From Flavobacteriales bacterium UBA5081 (GTDB taxonomy: Bacteria > Bacteroidota > Bacteroidia > Flavobacteriales_E > Vicingaceae), in the NCBI GenBank assembly GCA_002415785.1, contig DIAJ01000016.1:1-49363 (forward strand): a stretch of 49,363 nucleotides of DNA, in the 5' to 3' direction. This document shows, in pieces, positions 42,146 to 49,363 of the stretch. The translations under genes were made by a program, and so were the position numbers. The notes beneath the pieces were generated by a model. That model saw only the letters and a program-made list of their open reading frames with translations. It was not told where the DNA came from and ran no database searches. Position 1 is the first letter of the stretch; every line of letters starts with the position of its first letter.

Positions 42146-42583
42146 TTGGCAGATAAAAAAGCAAAATTAGTAATTGGTCGCTCCGAAACAGTAGACTTCC
42201 CTGATCTTGGATTAAGCGAGATTGATGCAAAAATTGATACAGGCGCTTATTCAACCGCTATACACGCACATAAAATATGGATAGAAGAAATTGATGAAAA
42301 GGTTTACTTAAACTTTGAATTACTTGACCCACAGAAAGAAAAATATAGAAAACTGACGATAAGGACAGCAAATTTTTATCAGAAAAATGTGCGTAGCAGC
42401 AACGGAAGAATTGAAAAGCGCTACATGATTAAAACTAAAATGACATTAGGTGGTAGAAGGCGCACAACAGATTTAAGTTTAACCAATCGCGGAAAGATGA
42501 AGTATCCTGTTCTAGTGGGTCGGAAGTTTCTAAAAAAAGGCTACCTTGTTGACGTTTCAAAATCATATACAACATCCAAATAA
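42146..42583 (+). CDS. RimB-like retropepsin-fold protease (ATP-dependent zinc protease family)
   Basis: 145 aa with a TTG start at 42146. The aspartyl motif is in DAKIDTGAYSTAIHAHKI. The family pattern continues with YRKLTIRTANFYQKNVRSSN and LTNRGKMKYPVLVGRKFLKK (PF05618). Members are linked to RimK; in Pseudomonas RimB modulates S6 glutamylation. It is followed 22 nt later by rimK, then an AstE-like gene. Confidence 0.88.
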   Translation: MADKKAKLVIGRSETVDFPDLGLSEIDAKIDTGAYSTAIHAHKIWIEEIDEKVYLNFELLDPQKEKYRKLTIRTANFYQKNVRSSNGRIEKRYMIKTKMTLGGRRRTTDLSLTNRGKMKYPVLVGRKFLKKGYLVDVSKSYTTSK

Positions 42584-42605
42584 TAAATACAAAGAAAATA
42601 ATAGA

Positions 42606-43514
42606 ATGAAGATCGCAATTCTCTCAAGAAACCCCAATTTATATTCAACAAGTCGTTTGGTTGAAGCCGGTGAAGAACGTGGACATGAAATGCGCGTTTA
42701 CGACCATTCAAAATGTTATATCGTTAACGAAAGCAGAGAACCCATCATATATTATGGTAAGGAACGCATCGAAGACATAGATGCTGTTATTCCTCGCATT
42801 GGTGCTTCCATTACATTTTATGGAGCTTCGATTATCCGACAATTTGAAATGCAAAAAATATTTACCACGGTAAAGTCGGTTGCTTTAACTCGCTCAAGAG
42901 ATAAATTGCGAAGTATTCAAATTCTTTCCAGAGAAAACTTAGACATTCCTAAAACTGCTTTTGCAAGAAACCCAAAAGACATTCCACACTTGATTAGAAC
43001 AGTTGGTGGCGCTCCATTGATTTTGAAGGTATTGGAGGGCACTCAAGGTTTAGGCGTAGTATTAGCTGAAACTCAAAAAGCAGCAAAATCAGTTATTGAG
43101 GCTTTTATGGGAATGGACAAAAGTATATTAGTTCAAGAGTTCATTAAGGAAGCCGGTGGCGCTGACATTAGAGCTTTTGTAGTTGATGGCAAAGTAGTTG
43201 GAGCTATGAAAAGACAAGGTAAAGAGGGCGAATTTCGTTCTAACCTGCACCGAGGTGGAAGCAGCACAATGATAAAACTGAAGCGAAGAGAAGCGGCAGC
43301 TGCAGTAAAAGCAGCCAAGGCTATGGGCTTGAGCATTGCCGGTGTAGACATGCTACAATCAAATCGAGGTCCGCTGATTTTGGAGGTAAATTCTTCTCCG
43401 GGTTTAGGTGGAATCGAAAAATCTACCGGAGTAGACATTGCCGGTAAAATTATAGAGTACGTAGAAAACAGTGTTGGCAAAAAAACCAAGTTAAAAGATA
43501 AAGTAGGCGTTTAA
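42606..43514 (+). CDS. rimK: RimK ATP-grasp L-glutamate ligase (ribosomal protein S6 modification)
   Basis: 302 aa from the ATG at 42606 (MKIAILSRNPNLYSTSRLVE), the canonical RimK start; the longer reading begins inside rimB. ATP-grasp motifs: VLEGTQGLGVVLAETQ, LVQEFIKEAGGADIRAFVVD, FRSNLHRGGSSTMIKL and LILEVNSSPGLGGIE. RimK adds glutamates to the S6 C-terminus, or possibly to other targets. It sits in the middle of a three-gene set. Confidence 0.95.
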   Translation: MKIAILSRNPNLYSTSRLVEAGEERGHEMRVYDHSKCYIVNESREPIIYYGKERIEDIDAVIPRIGASITFYGASIIRQFEMQKIFTTVKSVALTRSRDKLRSIQILSRENLDIPKTAFARNPKDIPHLIRTVGGAPLILKVLEGTQGLGVVLAETQKAAKSVIEAFMGMDKSILVQEFIKEAGGADIRAFVVDGKVVGAMKRQGKEGEFRSNLHRGGSSTMIKLKRREAAAAVKAAKAMGLSIAGVDMLQSNRGPLILEVNSSPGLGGIEKSTGVDIAGKIIEYVENSVGKKTKLKDKVGV

Positions 43515-43517
43515 TTT

Positions 43518-44471
43518 ATGGCAAAGCAGCTCTCAGTAGACGGACAGGTGGTAAAAGCCGGCGAAAAGAAAATCATTGATTTAAATATATCTAGATTAGT
43601 TTCAGGAACGGAAATTGATTTACCCATTTTTGTATACAGAAGTAAAAAACCCGGTCCGACAGTGCTTTTAAGCGGTGGGCTTCATGGTGATGAAATTGAT
43701 GGAATTGAGATTATTCGCCGAATGATTAAAAGTAAAATGTTTGAAAAGCTAAAATGTGGCTCTGTCATTGCCATTCCGGTGATGAACATTTACGGTTTTC
43801 TCAATTTTTCGCGCGAAGTACCCGACGGCAAAGATGTCAATCGCTTTTTTCCTGGTAGTAAAACCGGTTCTTTAGCATCGAGAGTGGCATATAATTTAAC
43901 CAACAAAGTGCTTAAAGAGATTGACTTTGGCATTGACTTTCATACTGGTGGCGCTAATCGTTATAATTATCCACAATGTAGGTTTGCCCCAAACGACAAG
44001 CGTGCTGCAGAAATAGCAGCAGTATTCAATGCTCCGATAACCTTAGAGTCAAAATTAATTGATCGCTCCTTGCGGAAAGAGGCATACAAAATGGGGAAGT
44101 CAATTGTTGTTTACGAAGGCGGCGAGTCGATGCGTTTTGATGAGCTCAGTATAAAAAATGGTATTGAAGGAGCCAAGCGAGTTTTAAAACATTTTGGAAT
44201 GATTGAAACGGCAAAAGCATCTAGTGAAAGTGTATATTGTCAAGAAAGTACTTGGATTAGAGCAAAAAGGTCGGGACTCTTTCAAGCTGAAATAAGTTCA
44301 GGAGAAAAAGTTAAAAAGGACGATGTATTGGCAAGGATTACAGACCCTTTTGGAAAGTCTGATGTAAAAATTAAAGCACCGGAAGATGGAATTATCGTTG
44401 GTCACAGCAATGCTCCTTTAGTGAATCAAGGAGATGCTTTGTTTCATTTGGGAATGGTGAGAGAAGATTAA
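43518..44471 (+). CDS. succinylglutamate desuccinylase/aspartoacylase-family zinc hydrolase
   Basis: 317 aa. Zinc ligands are in GGLHGDEIDG (HxxE type) and FGIDFHTGG. The likely catalytic Glu is in VVYEGGESMRFDE. A C-terminal lobe (about 240-317) has ESTWIRAKRSGLFQAEISSG and a biotinyl-like hairpin (KAPEDGIIVG). It lies 3 nt after rimK. An amide bond to a glutamate or acyl group is the expected target; removal of RimK-made glutamyl tails is a plausible but untested role. Confidence 0.88.
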   Translation: MAKQLSVDGQVVKAGEKKIIDLNISRLVSGTEIDLPIFVYRSKKPGPTVLLSGGLHGDEIDGIEIIRRMIKSKMFEKLKCGSVIAIPVMNIYGFLNFSREVPDGKDVNRFFPGSKTGSLASRVAYNLTNKVLKEIDFGIDFHTGGANRYNYPQCRFAPNDKRAAEIAAVFNAPITLESKLIDRSLRKEAYKMGKSIVVYEGGESMRFDELSIKNGIEGAKRVLKHFGMIETAKASSESVYCQESTWIRAKRSGLFQAEISSGEKVKKDDVLARITDPFGKSDVKIKAPEDGIIVGHSNAPLVNQGDALFHLGMVRED

Positions 44472-45700
44472 ACCACCAATAACTCCACCACTACTCCTCC
44501 AAGTAACCATAAGTAAGAAGCAATAGCTAGATATTTTAAAACTATTTCCAACTTTCCTTTGTCTGCCATTTCATGGTCGTGTTCCCCCTTATTCTCTTTT
44601 TTAAAGAAAGCGAAGTAAGCAAATACACCACTAATTATTAAAAAGAAAAGGTTCAAGTAGAATGTATAATCAATCTTAAAAAAGGTTCTGTCGGTAATTG
44701 ACCCTTTGGTTGAGTCGGGAAGTAATTGAAGTAAATCAAAGCTATAATGCAAGCTTAATGATGTAAGGATTAAAGCAAATAGCAAAAGGACTAAAATATA
44801 TAGCGACATTTTCCAGCCATAGTATTTAGCATTAATTCTCAAGACCGGAAATACTACCAAATCACTAAATATAAATGCCATAACTCCGGCAAAACTCACT
44901 CCATGATCATAAAGCAAAGCGGCTAGAGGGATATTTCCCATTGAACCAATAAATGTAAAAAATGCAGCAATCGGCCCTATTACAGAATGTTGTAACAACT
45001 GCCAAAAGTTGTAGTCAGTTGTTTCTCCTACCCCTGTAAATAAACTTTCAAAGAAACTGGTAGGGACAAAAGCAGCCACTATTCCGGCAATCGTAAACCC
45101 AATGGTTACATCTTTCCACACCATTTTCCACTCCATAAAGTATTTTCTACTCACTTGACTCCATGCATGTGAAGAAAATAAATTCACCTTTGGCTTTTTA
45201 TGGTCGTGGTGGTCATGCTCTTTGTGTGTATTTTTACCTTTATTTAATCGCTCACGAGCAGATTGAATTAAATTTTTGGGCTTAGTAAATGCAAAGAGTA
45301 GCCATGAAAATAGAATTAGCAAAACTCCTCCAATGTATTCTCCACTTACAAACTGCCAATCCATAAAAATGTAAATCATAAACCCAAGCTCTACCACTAA
45401 ATTGGTTGAAGCCAGTAAGAAAGCTAGTGAGGGCATGAATGAAGCTCCTTTTTTAAATAAAGACTTGGTAGAAGCTAATGCAGAGAAACTACAAGAACTG
45501 CTTAGAAACCCAAAAAAGGTTCCTAACAATACACTTTTTGTATTGTCTTTCCCCATGCTTTTCTGCATTCGCTCTTGGGTAACAAAAACTTGTATTAAGC
45601 TACTAATAATGTAGCCTAATATAAAAGCCCATAAGGCCATCCAGAAAAAACCCAAAGTAGTTTGAGCCGCCTTGGCATACGATTCTAAAAATACTTCCAT
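44468..45700 (-). CDS. PF03773-type permease with His-rich loops (putative metal efflux)
   Basis: 410 aa with about 8-10 spans in two halves. Conserved-looking GFLSSSCSFSALASTKSLFK lies near residue 60, and the second half has IGSMGNIPLAALLYDHGVSF. This resembles ArsP/UPF0718 and SO_0444-like permeases. Cytoplasmic or loop histidine clusters KEHDHHDHKK (near 168) and GEHDHEMADK suggest divalent metal sensing or delivery. The substrate is not determinable. Its stop overlaps the AstE-like gene by 4 nt (convergent). Confidence 0.78.
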   Translation of the reverse strand: MEVFLESYAKAAQTTLGFFWMALWAFILGYIISSLIQVFVTQERMQKSMGKDNTKSVLLGTFFGFLSSSCSFSALASTKSLFKKGASFMPSLAFLLASTNLVVELGFMIYIFMDWQFVSGEYIGGVLLILFSWLLFAFTKPKNLIQSARERLNKGKNTHKEHDHHDHKKPKVNLFSSHAWSQVSRKYFMEWKMVWKDVTIGFTIAGIVAAFVPTSFFESLFTGVGETTDYNFWQLLQHSVIGPIAAFFTFIGSMGNIPLAALLYDHGVSFAGVMAFIFSDLVVFPVLRINAKYYGWKMSLYILVLLLFALILTSLSLHYSFDLLQLLPDSTKGSITDRTFFKIDYTFYLNLFFLIISGVFAYFAFFKKENKGEHDHEMADKGKLEIVLKYLAIASYLWLLGGVVVELLVV

Positions 45701-45732
45701 ATAAAAAAATAGCTGAGTTGTGCTCAGCTATT
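45701..45732 (-). terminator. intrinsic terminator after csbD
   Basis: AATAGCTGAG (45708-45717) pairs with CTCAGCTATT (45723-45732), a perfect 10-bp stem with a 5-nt loop. On the minus strand seven T follow. It separates the CsbD gene from the downstream permease gene. Confidence 0.82.
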
Positions 45733-45746
45733 CGTTTTTGAAATTA

Positions 45747-45938
45747 TTATAAATTGTCAATAAACTTTTTAATCTCCTCTTTTGTTTGACCTGTCTTTTC
45801 TTGTATTTTACCAAGTAACTCTTCTTCTTGACCTACTTCATAAGCCAAATCATTATCGTTTAAAATGGCGTATTCTTGTCTTAATTTACCTTTAATTTGA
45901 TTCCAGTTTCCTTTGATTTTATCTTTTAATGCGTCCAT
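45747..45938 (-). CDS. CsbD-like stress protein
   Basis: 63 aa. The CsbD pattern is complete: ALKDKIKGNWNQIKGKLRQE and GKIQEKTGQTKEEIKKFIDN. These small hydrophilic proteins are induced by general stress in many bacteria; the molecular role is unknown. It is monocistronic with its own terminator. Confidence 0.9.
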   Translation of the reverse strand: MDALKDKIKGNWNQIKGKLRQEYAILNDNDLAYEVGQEEELLGKIQEKTGQTKEEIKKFIDNL

Positions 45939-46094
45939 AGTATTTTATTTTAAATTTTGTGATTTTATAGATACAGGAAACATTCCAAAATCATAAAACA
46001 ACTGAAAATCTTACACTTAAAACACCCCCACAAATAGACTCAAGTTTATTTAGTGCATTCAACTCTACAAGCTTGTAATTTATTCACCATTTAT

Positions 46095-46803
46095 TTACAA
46101 ATAAAACTTATCGTCTCTCCATTTTAATGGATTTTCAATAATATATTTCGAAATACGCTCATAGGCTTTTGGGTTTCTAATAATATGCTCGTAATAATTG
46201 CGCTGCCACAGTCGTTTATTAAATTTTTTCCATTGATTGTTTTTCACACCTCTAATATATGCATTAGTGGTCATGGTTTTAAACCAACCTACCGCTTCTC
46301 CTAATGGAGATTTTATTTTTTGATTATCCGATCCGTATGGATTATTTTGATTTTCATTTGAATGGTTTAAATCATTCCAAATTTTTGTCGGTTCGGGACG
46401 CCCACCGTCACCCGTTGGTTCGGGACGCCCACGTTCGTCTGTTGATTCGGGACGTCCCTACGTGGGCGTCAATACGTGGTGGGGCGGATGTGTATGGTGG
46501 GGCGTCCATGCCATCATCACCGTATTCATCGGTTTTTACATTTTCAATAATACAATGAAAATGATTTGGCATTACCACCATTTCGCGACATTTTTTATCC
46601 GGATATTTATTTTCCAATTCCCAATACCATTTTTCAACCATTCGCCCGGCATCATTTAAATACATTTCTCCGTTTTTAATTTCACCAAACATCATTGCCT
46701 GATCCTGGCAACAAATGGTTATAAAATATAACCCTTCTCGGCTATAATCATATCCTTTTAATCGAATGCTTTGGCGATTGTGTATTTTGGGATTGTAATT
46801 CAA
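46095..46803 (-). pseudogene. frameshifted REP-associated tyrosine transposase (RAYT, Y1 HUH) gene
   Basis: The N-terminal part (start TTG at 46803 or upstream; stop 46408) encodes LKGYDYSREGLYFITICCQD and the HUH metal motif VVMPNHFHCII. The C-terminal part (about 46390 to 46095), in the +1 frame, encodes SPLGEAVGWFKTMTTNAYIR with the likely catalytic Tyr, then FNKRLWQRNYYEHIIRNPKA and a natural end at DDKFYL. The two frames meet inside a GC-rich repeat cluster (46391-46510). Unless a frameshift is used, the product lacks its nucleophile. RAYTs mobilise or maintain REP palindromes. Confidence 0.85.
46391..46510. repeat. REP-like palindromic repeat cluster inside the RAYT gene
   Basis: A 27-nt unit with core TTCGGGACG(C/T)CC occurs 2.7 times (starting about 46391, 46418, 46445). 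GACGCCCACGT (46424-46434) and ACGTGGGCGTC (46460-46470) form a perfect 11-bp inverted repeat. It encloses the palindrome GGGACGTCCC (46449-46458). The cluster is far GC-richer than its surroundings. In the minus +1 frame it reads as a nine-residue repeat beginning GRPE. Confidence 0.8.
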
Positions 46804-46916
46804 AAGATAATAATAATCAATTCTAACAAACTTACAAATTATCCTGCATCTAATCAATTCATTATTAAACAAAAAAGGTCAACTATTATTGACCTTTTAT
46901 TATCATTCATTGAAAA

Positions 46917-48896
46917 CTAATACTCCAACAAACCCTCAATCACTCCTTTTAATTTATCTTGAGGAAGAAAATTATTCTCCAAGCCTTTGTCAAATGGAAT
47001 CGGTGTGTCCAAAGAAGCCAATCGTTTCACCGGGGCATCAAGGTACTCAAAGCAGTGTTCATTAATGCCGGCAGCAATTTCACCTCCAATTCCTCCATAT
47101 AAGGTGTCTTCATGCAATACCAAAACACGCCCACATTTTTTTACGGATTTAAATATACTGTCCCAATCTAATGGAACCAAAGTACGCAAGTCTAACACAT
47201 CTGCAGAAATCTCCATTTTATCAACGGCATCTTTTGCCCAATGCACTCCCATTCCATAAGTAATTATGCTTAACTCCTCGCCTTCTCTCACTAAATTAGC
47301 TTCGCCAAATGGCAAGGTAAAATAGTCTTCTTCCACTTCTTCAGTTATGCTTCGGTAAAGTGCTTTATGTTCAAAAAACATTACCGGGTTTGGGTCTTCA
47401 AAGGCAGTTAACAAGAGTCCTTTTGCATCTCTAGGGCTGGATGGATAAACGATTTTAAGTCCCGGAGTATGAGTAAACCAAGCCTCATTGCTCTGGGAGT
47501 GAAAAGGTCCTGCTCCAACGCCCGCACCTGTTGGCATACGAACTACTACATCAGCATTTTGCCCCCAACGCCAGTGTACTTTTGCTAAATTATTTACAAT
47601 CTGATTAAACCCTTCAGACACAAAATCGGCAAACTGCATCTCCATCATAGCTTTATGTCCGTTAATCGACAAACCTAAAGAACTACCCACAATAGCAGCC
47701 TCGCAAAGTGGTGTATTGCGCACTCGCTCTTTTCCATACTTTTCTACAAGCCCTTCTGTTGCCTTAAAAACGCCTCCATACTCTGCAATATCTTGCCCCA
47801 TCAACACCAAATTCTGGTGCTTTTGCATGGCTAAATCTAAACTATTCGCAATGGAATCAATCAATCGCATTTCTTTCTTGTTTCCACTCGCTAACTTTTG
47901 TTTATAGTCGAATGGTGCATAAACATCTTTTAGCTCTTCTGCTGTGTTTGCAGTCACATTTTCTTCTTCAAAGGCAGTTTTTAAGCCTTCTTCAATTTCC
48001 TTTTTAATTTTTGCGCGCTCAACTTCTATAAAAGACTGATCAATTACTTTTTTACTAAGTAAAAATTCCTCATACTTTACTACCGGATCTTTCTTTTCCC
48101 ATTCATCAAAAAGCTCTTGCGGAACATATTTAGTCCCCGAAGCTTCTTCATGTCCTCTCATTCTAAAAGTCATGCACTCCAACAAAACAGGTCTTGGGTT
48201 TTCTCTAAGGTCTTTAGCAAGTTCTCTTACCTTTTGGTAAACTTCTAAAATATTATTCCCTTCTACTTGATGAGCTTCCATTCCATAACCAATTCCTTTG
48301 TCGATAAATTGCTTGCACTTAAATTGCTCATCAGAAGGCGTTGATAAACCATAGCCATTATTTTCTATCACAAAAATGACAGGCAAGTCCCATACAGCTG
48401 CTACATTTAAAGACTCGTGAAAATCGCCCTGCGAAGTTCCACCGTCGCCACTAAAAGCCAAGGTTACCTTTCCTGATTTCTTTAATTTATGTCCTAAGGC
48501 AATGCCATCCGCAATTCCCAACTGAGAACCTAAATGAGAAATCATACCGACGATATGATAATCAGGTGCGCCAAAGTGAAACGAACGGTCTCTACCTTTT
48601 GTAAAACCTGATATTTTTCCTTGAAATTGAGCAAACAGTCGGTTCAAAGGTATATTTCTTTCTGTAAAAACACCTAAATTCCGGTGCATAGGCAGAATGT
48701 ATTCGTCTGCCTCTAAGGCTTTCGTACATCCTACAGCAATCGCTTCCTGACCAATCCCCGAAAACCATTTAGAAATTTTTCCCTGTCGAAGTAAAATCAA
48801 CATTTTTTCTTCGATCATCCTGGGTTTTAAAATAGAGGTATAAAGGCTCTTTAGCTCTTCATTAGAGAAGTTAAAATTCTGAAAATCTAGACTCAT
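46917..48896 (-). CDS. fused alpha-beta E1 component of a 2-oxo acid dehydrogenase (branched-chain type)
   Basis: 659 aa from the ATG at 48896; the reading from 48926 would start inside the -7 element. The N-terminal E1-alpha half (about 1-310) has the ThDP motif SGDGGTSQGDFHESLNVAAV ending in NNGYG, and MRGHEEASGTKYV. The C-terminal E1-beta half (about 325-659) has LMGQDIAEYGGVFKATEGL and the transketolase C-domain VLVLHEDTLYGGIGGEIAAG. It decarboxylates 2-oxo acids, probably 2-oxoisovalerate, though pyruvate cannot be excluded. E2 and E3 are not in the window. Confidence 0.92.
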   Translation of the reverse strand: MSLDFQNFNFSNEELKSLYTSILKPRMIEEKMLILLRQGKISKWFSGIGQEAIAVGCTKALEADEYILPMHRNLGVFTERNIPLNRLFAQFQGKISGFTKGRDRSFHFGAPDYHIVGMISHLGSQLGIADGIALGHKLKKSGKVTLAFSGDGGTSQGDFHESLNVAAVWDLPVIFVIENNGYGLSTPSDEQFKCKQFIDKGIGYGMEAHQVEGNNILEVYQKVRELAKDLRENPRPVLLECMTFRMRGHEEASGTKYVPQELFDEWEKKDPVVKYEEFLLSKKVIDQSFIEVERAKIKKEIEEGLKTAFEEENVTANTAEELKDVYAPFDYKQKLASGNKKEMRLIDSIANSLDLAMQKHQNLVLMGQDIAEYGGVFKATEGLVEKYGKERVRNTPLCEAAIVGSSLGLSINGHKAMMEMQFADFVSEGFNQIVNNLAKVHWRWGQNADVVVRMPTGAGVGAGPFHSQSNEAWFTHTPGLKIVYPSSPRDAKGLLLTAFEDPNPVMFFEHKALYRSITEEVEEDYFTLPFGEANLVREGEELSIITYGMGVHWAKDAVDKMEISADVLDLRTLVPLDWDSIFKSVKKCGRVLVLHEDTLYGGIGGEIAAGINEHCFEYLDAPVKRLASLDTPIPFDKGLENNFLPQDKLKGVIEGLLEY

Positions 48897-48923
48897 AAGT
48901 GATAGAAAATAGCTATTTAATAG

Positions 48924-48931
48924 CAAAGGTA
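48924..48931 (-). promoter_or_regulatory. -7 element of the fused E1 gene
   Basis: The minus strand reads TACCTTTG, an exact TAnnTTTG match 28 nt before the ATG at 48896. It rules out the in-frame ATG at 48926. Confidence 0.55.
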
Positions 48932-48943
48932 TTCCTTATTCCT

Positions 48944-48951
48944 TAACTTTG
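48944..48951 (+). promoter_or_regulatory. -7 element of the Cys-peptide gene
   Basis: TAACTTTG matches TAnnTTTG, 30 nt before the ATG at 48981. It is divergent from the E1 promoter 12 nt away. Confidence 0.5.
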
Positions 48952-48980
48952 TAAATACATTAAACGGACTTATTAACAAG

Positions 48981-49133
48981 ATGAATTGGCAAGAAATTAT
49001 AGTTGGAATAATTGCTTTAGCGGCAGTAGCTTATTTGGTTCGTTACTTTATTAATATGACCAAATCTCACAATTGTGACGATTGTGGGTTAATGGATATG
49101 AAAAAGGAAAGCGACCGCAGAAAGGCAAAATAG
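48981..49133 (+). CDS. FeoB-associated-type Cys-rich membrane peptide
   Basis: 50 aa. One membrane span (about 5-24, EIIVGIIALAAVAYLVRYFI) precedes a short Cys motif NCDDCGLM (Cys32, Cys35) and a basic tail ending SDRRKAK. This resembles the small FeoB-associated Cys-rich membrane proteins. No feoA or feoB is in the window, though one could lie beyond the edge. Its own -7 element supports a real gene. Confidence 0.65.
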   Translation: MNWQEIIVGIIALAAVAYLVRYFINMTKSHNCDDCGLMDMKKESDRRKAK

Positions 49134-49305
49134 TTAAAGGATGAAGGCTCATAGCATAATTAAGAGCATCTATCTTTATCTTGTTTGACATTTTAAATTG
49201 TGATTAGAAATTATTATCTAGCCTCTAAAAGCTAATATGAATATATGTTTACTTACCTAAACTGAATAGTAAATAACTAAACTCTTTTGTTTTCATCTCT
49301 CTGTC

Positions 49306-49350
49306 TTTACTTTTTTCCATTCCCGATAGCAATCGGGAGAAAAAAGTAAA
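49306..49350. repeat. long interrupted palindrome near the window end
   Basis: TTTACTTTTTT (49306-49316) pairs with AAAAAAGTAAA (49340-49350), and inside it TCCCGAT (49321-49327) pairs with ATCGGGA (49332-49338) around a 4-nt loop. It could act as a terminator in either direction or be a dispersed intergenic palindrome. Confidence 0.6.
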
Positions 49351-49363
49351 CAAAAAAATCTAG

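Noticed and set aside
43133..43489. 118-aa minus-strand ORF inside rimK
   Set aside because: Fully antisense to conserved ATP-grasp motifs; no supporting features.
46391..46510. CRISPR array
   Set aside because: The 27-nt units are contiguous with no unique spacers and show palindromic structure of the REP type; no cas genes are present.
46304..46558. 84-aa plus-strand ORF across the repeat cluster
   Set aside because: It is a shadow of the RAYT gene on the other strand; its content is the palindromic repeat read backwards.

Overview
The window looks like chromosomal DNA of a Bacteroidota member, most likely of flavobacterial type. It is AT-rich and encodes proteins with type IX secretion (T9SS) C-terminal sorting domains. 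It also carries lineage-typical genes (DUF3276/PUR-alpha, DUF4294, TIGR02757, a long NusB, leucine dehydrogenase, a fused E1 dehydrogenase), and many starts follow the Bacteroidota -7 promoter element TAnnTTTG. I do not name a genus. I saw no rRNA, tRNA, CRISPR array or prophage.

Layout. 1-426 is non-coding. 427-6791 (minus) is a cobalamin-riboswitch-controlled B12 uptake operon: T9SS beta-propeller, T9SS surface protein, BtuB-like receptor, BtuG-like propeller lipoprotein, and a BtuF-like protein with no signal peptide. 6960-9668 holds two different HigBA toxin-antitoxin modules, each with a perfect palindrome at its promoter, on either side of a 46-aa membrane peptide and an EgtD-like methyltransferase. 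9669-11038 holds an eIF1/SUI1 homologue, a small unknown and a TIGR02757 gene.

11035-19580 (minus) is a nitrous-oxide reduction cluster. In transcription order it has a heme-copper-oxidase-like membrane protein, a lipoprotein cytochrome c, Sec-type lipoprotein NosZ, an accessory membrane protein, NosL, NosD, NosF, NosY, then a PNPOx-like protein and QueD. A hairpin terminator after nosZ probably keeps accessory genes below nosZ. 19765-27459 carries a KefB/C-like antiporter, an aminotransferase, DUF4294, and a tRNA-maturation run (tsaC/sua5, cca, PRiA4-ORF3-like gene, miaA, TPR). 27603-33685 (minus) is a housekeeping block: leucine dehydrogenase, nusB, DUF1573 lipoprotein, yajC, YbbR, coaE, nnr.

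33811-45938 has an ABC exporter half with a degenerate catalytic residue, a T9SS cargo protein, PUR-alpha, hutH-hisS, ettA, a RimB/RimK/AstE-like three-gene module, a metal-type permease and CsbD. 46095-46803 is a REP-associated tyrosine transposase (RAYT) gene broken by a GC-rich palindromic repeat cluster. The window ends with the fused E1 dehydrogenase and a FeoB-associated-type Cys peptide.

Most unusual points: the B12 operon built from T9SS surface proteins with a visible switch mechanism; the RAYT gene with REP-like repeats inside its own coding sequence; the RimB-RimK-AstE-like module; and promoters placed so close to start codons that several mRNAs should be leaderless, which corrects several start calls.
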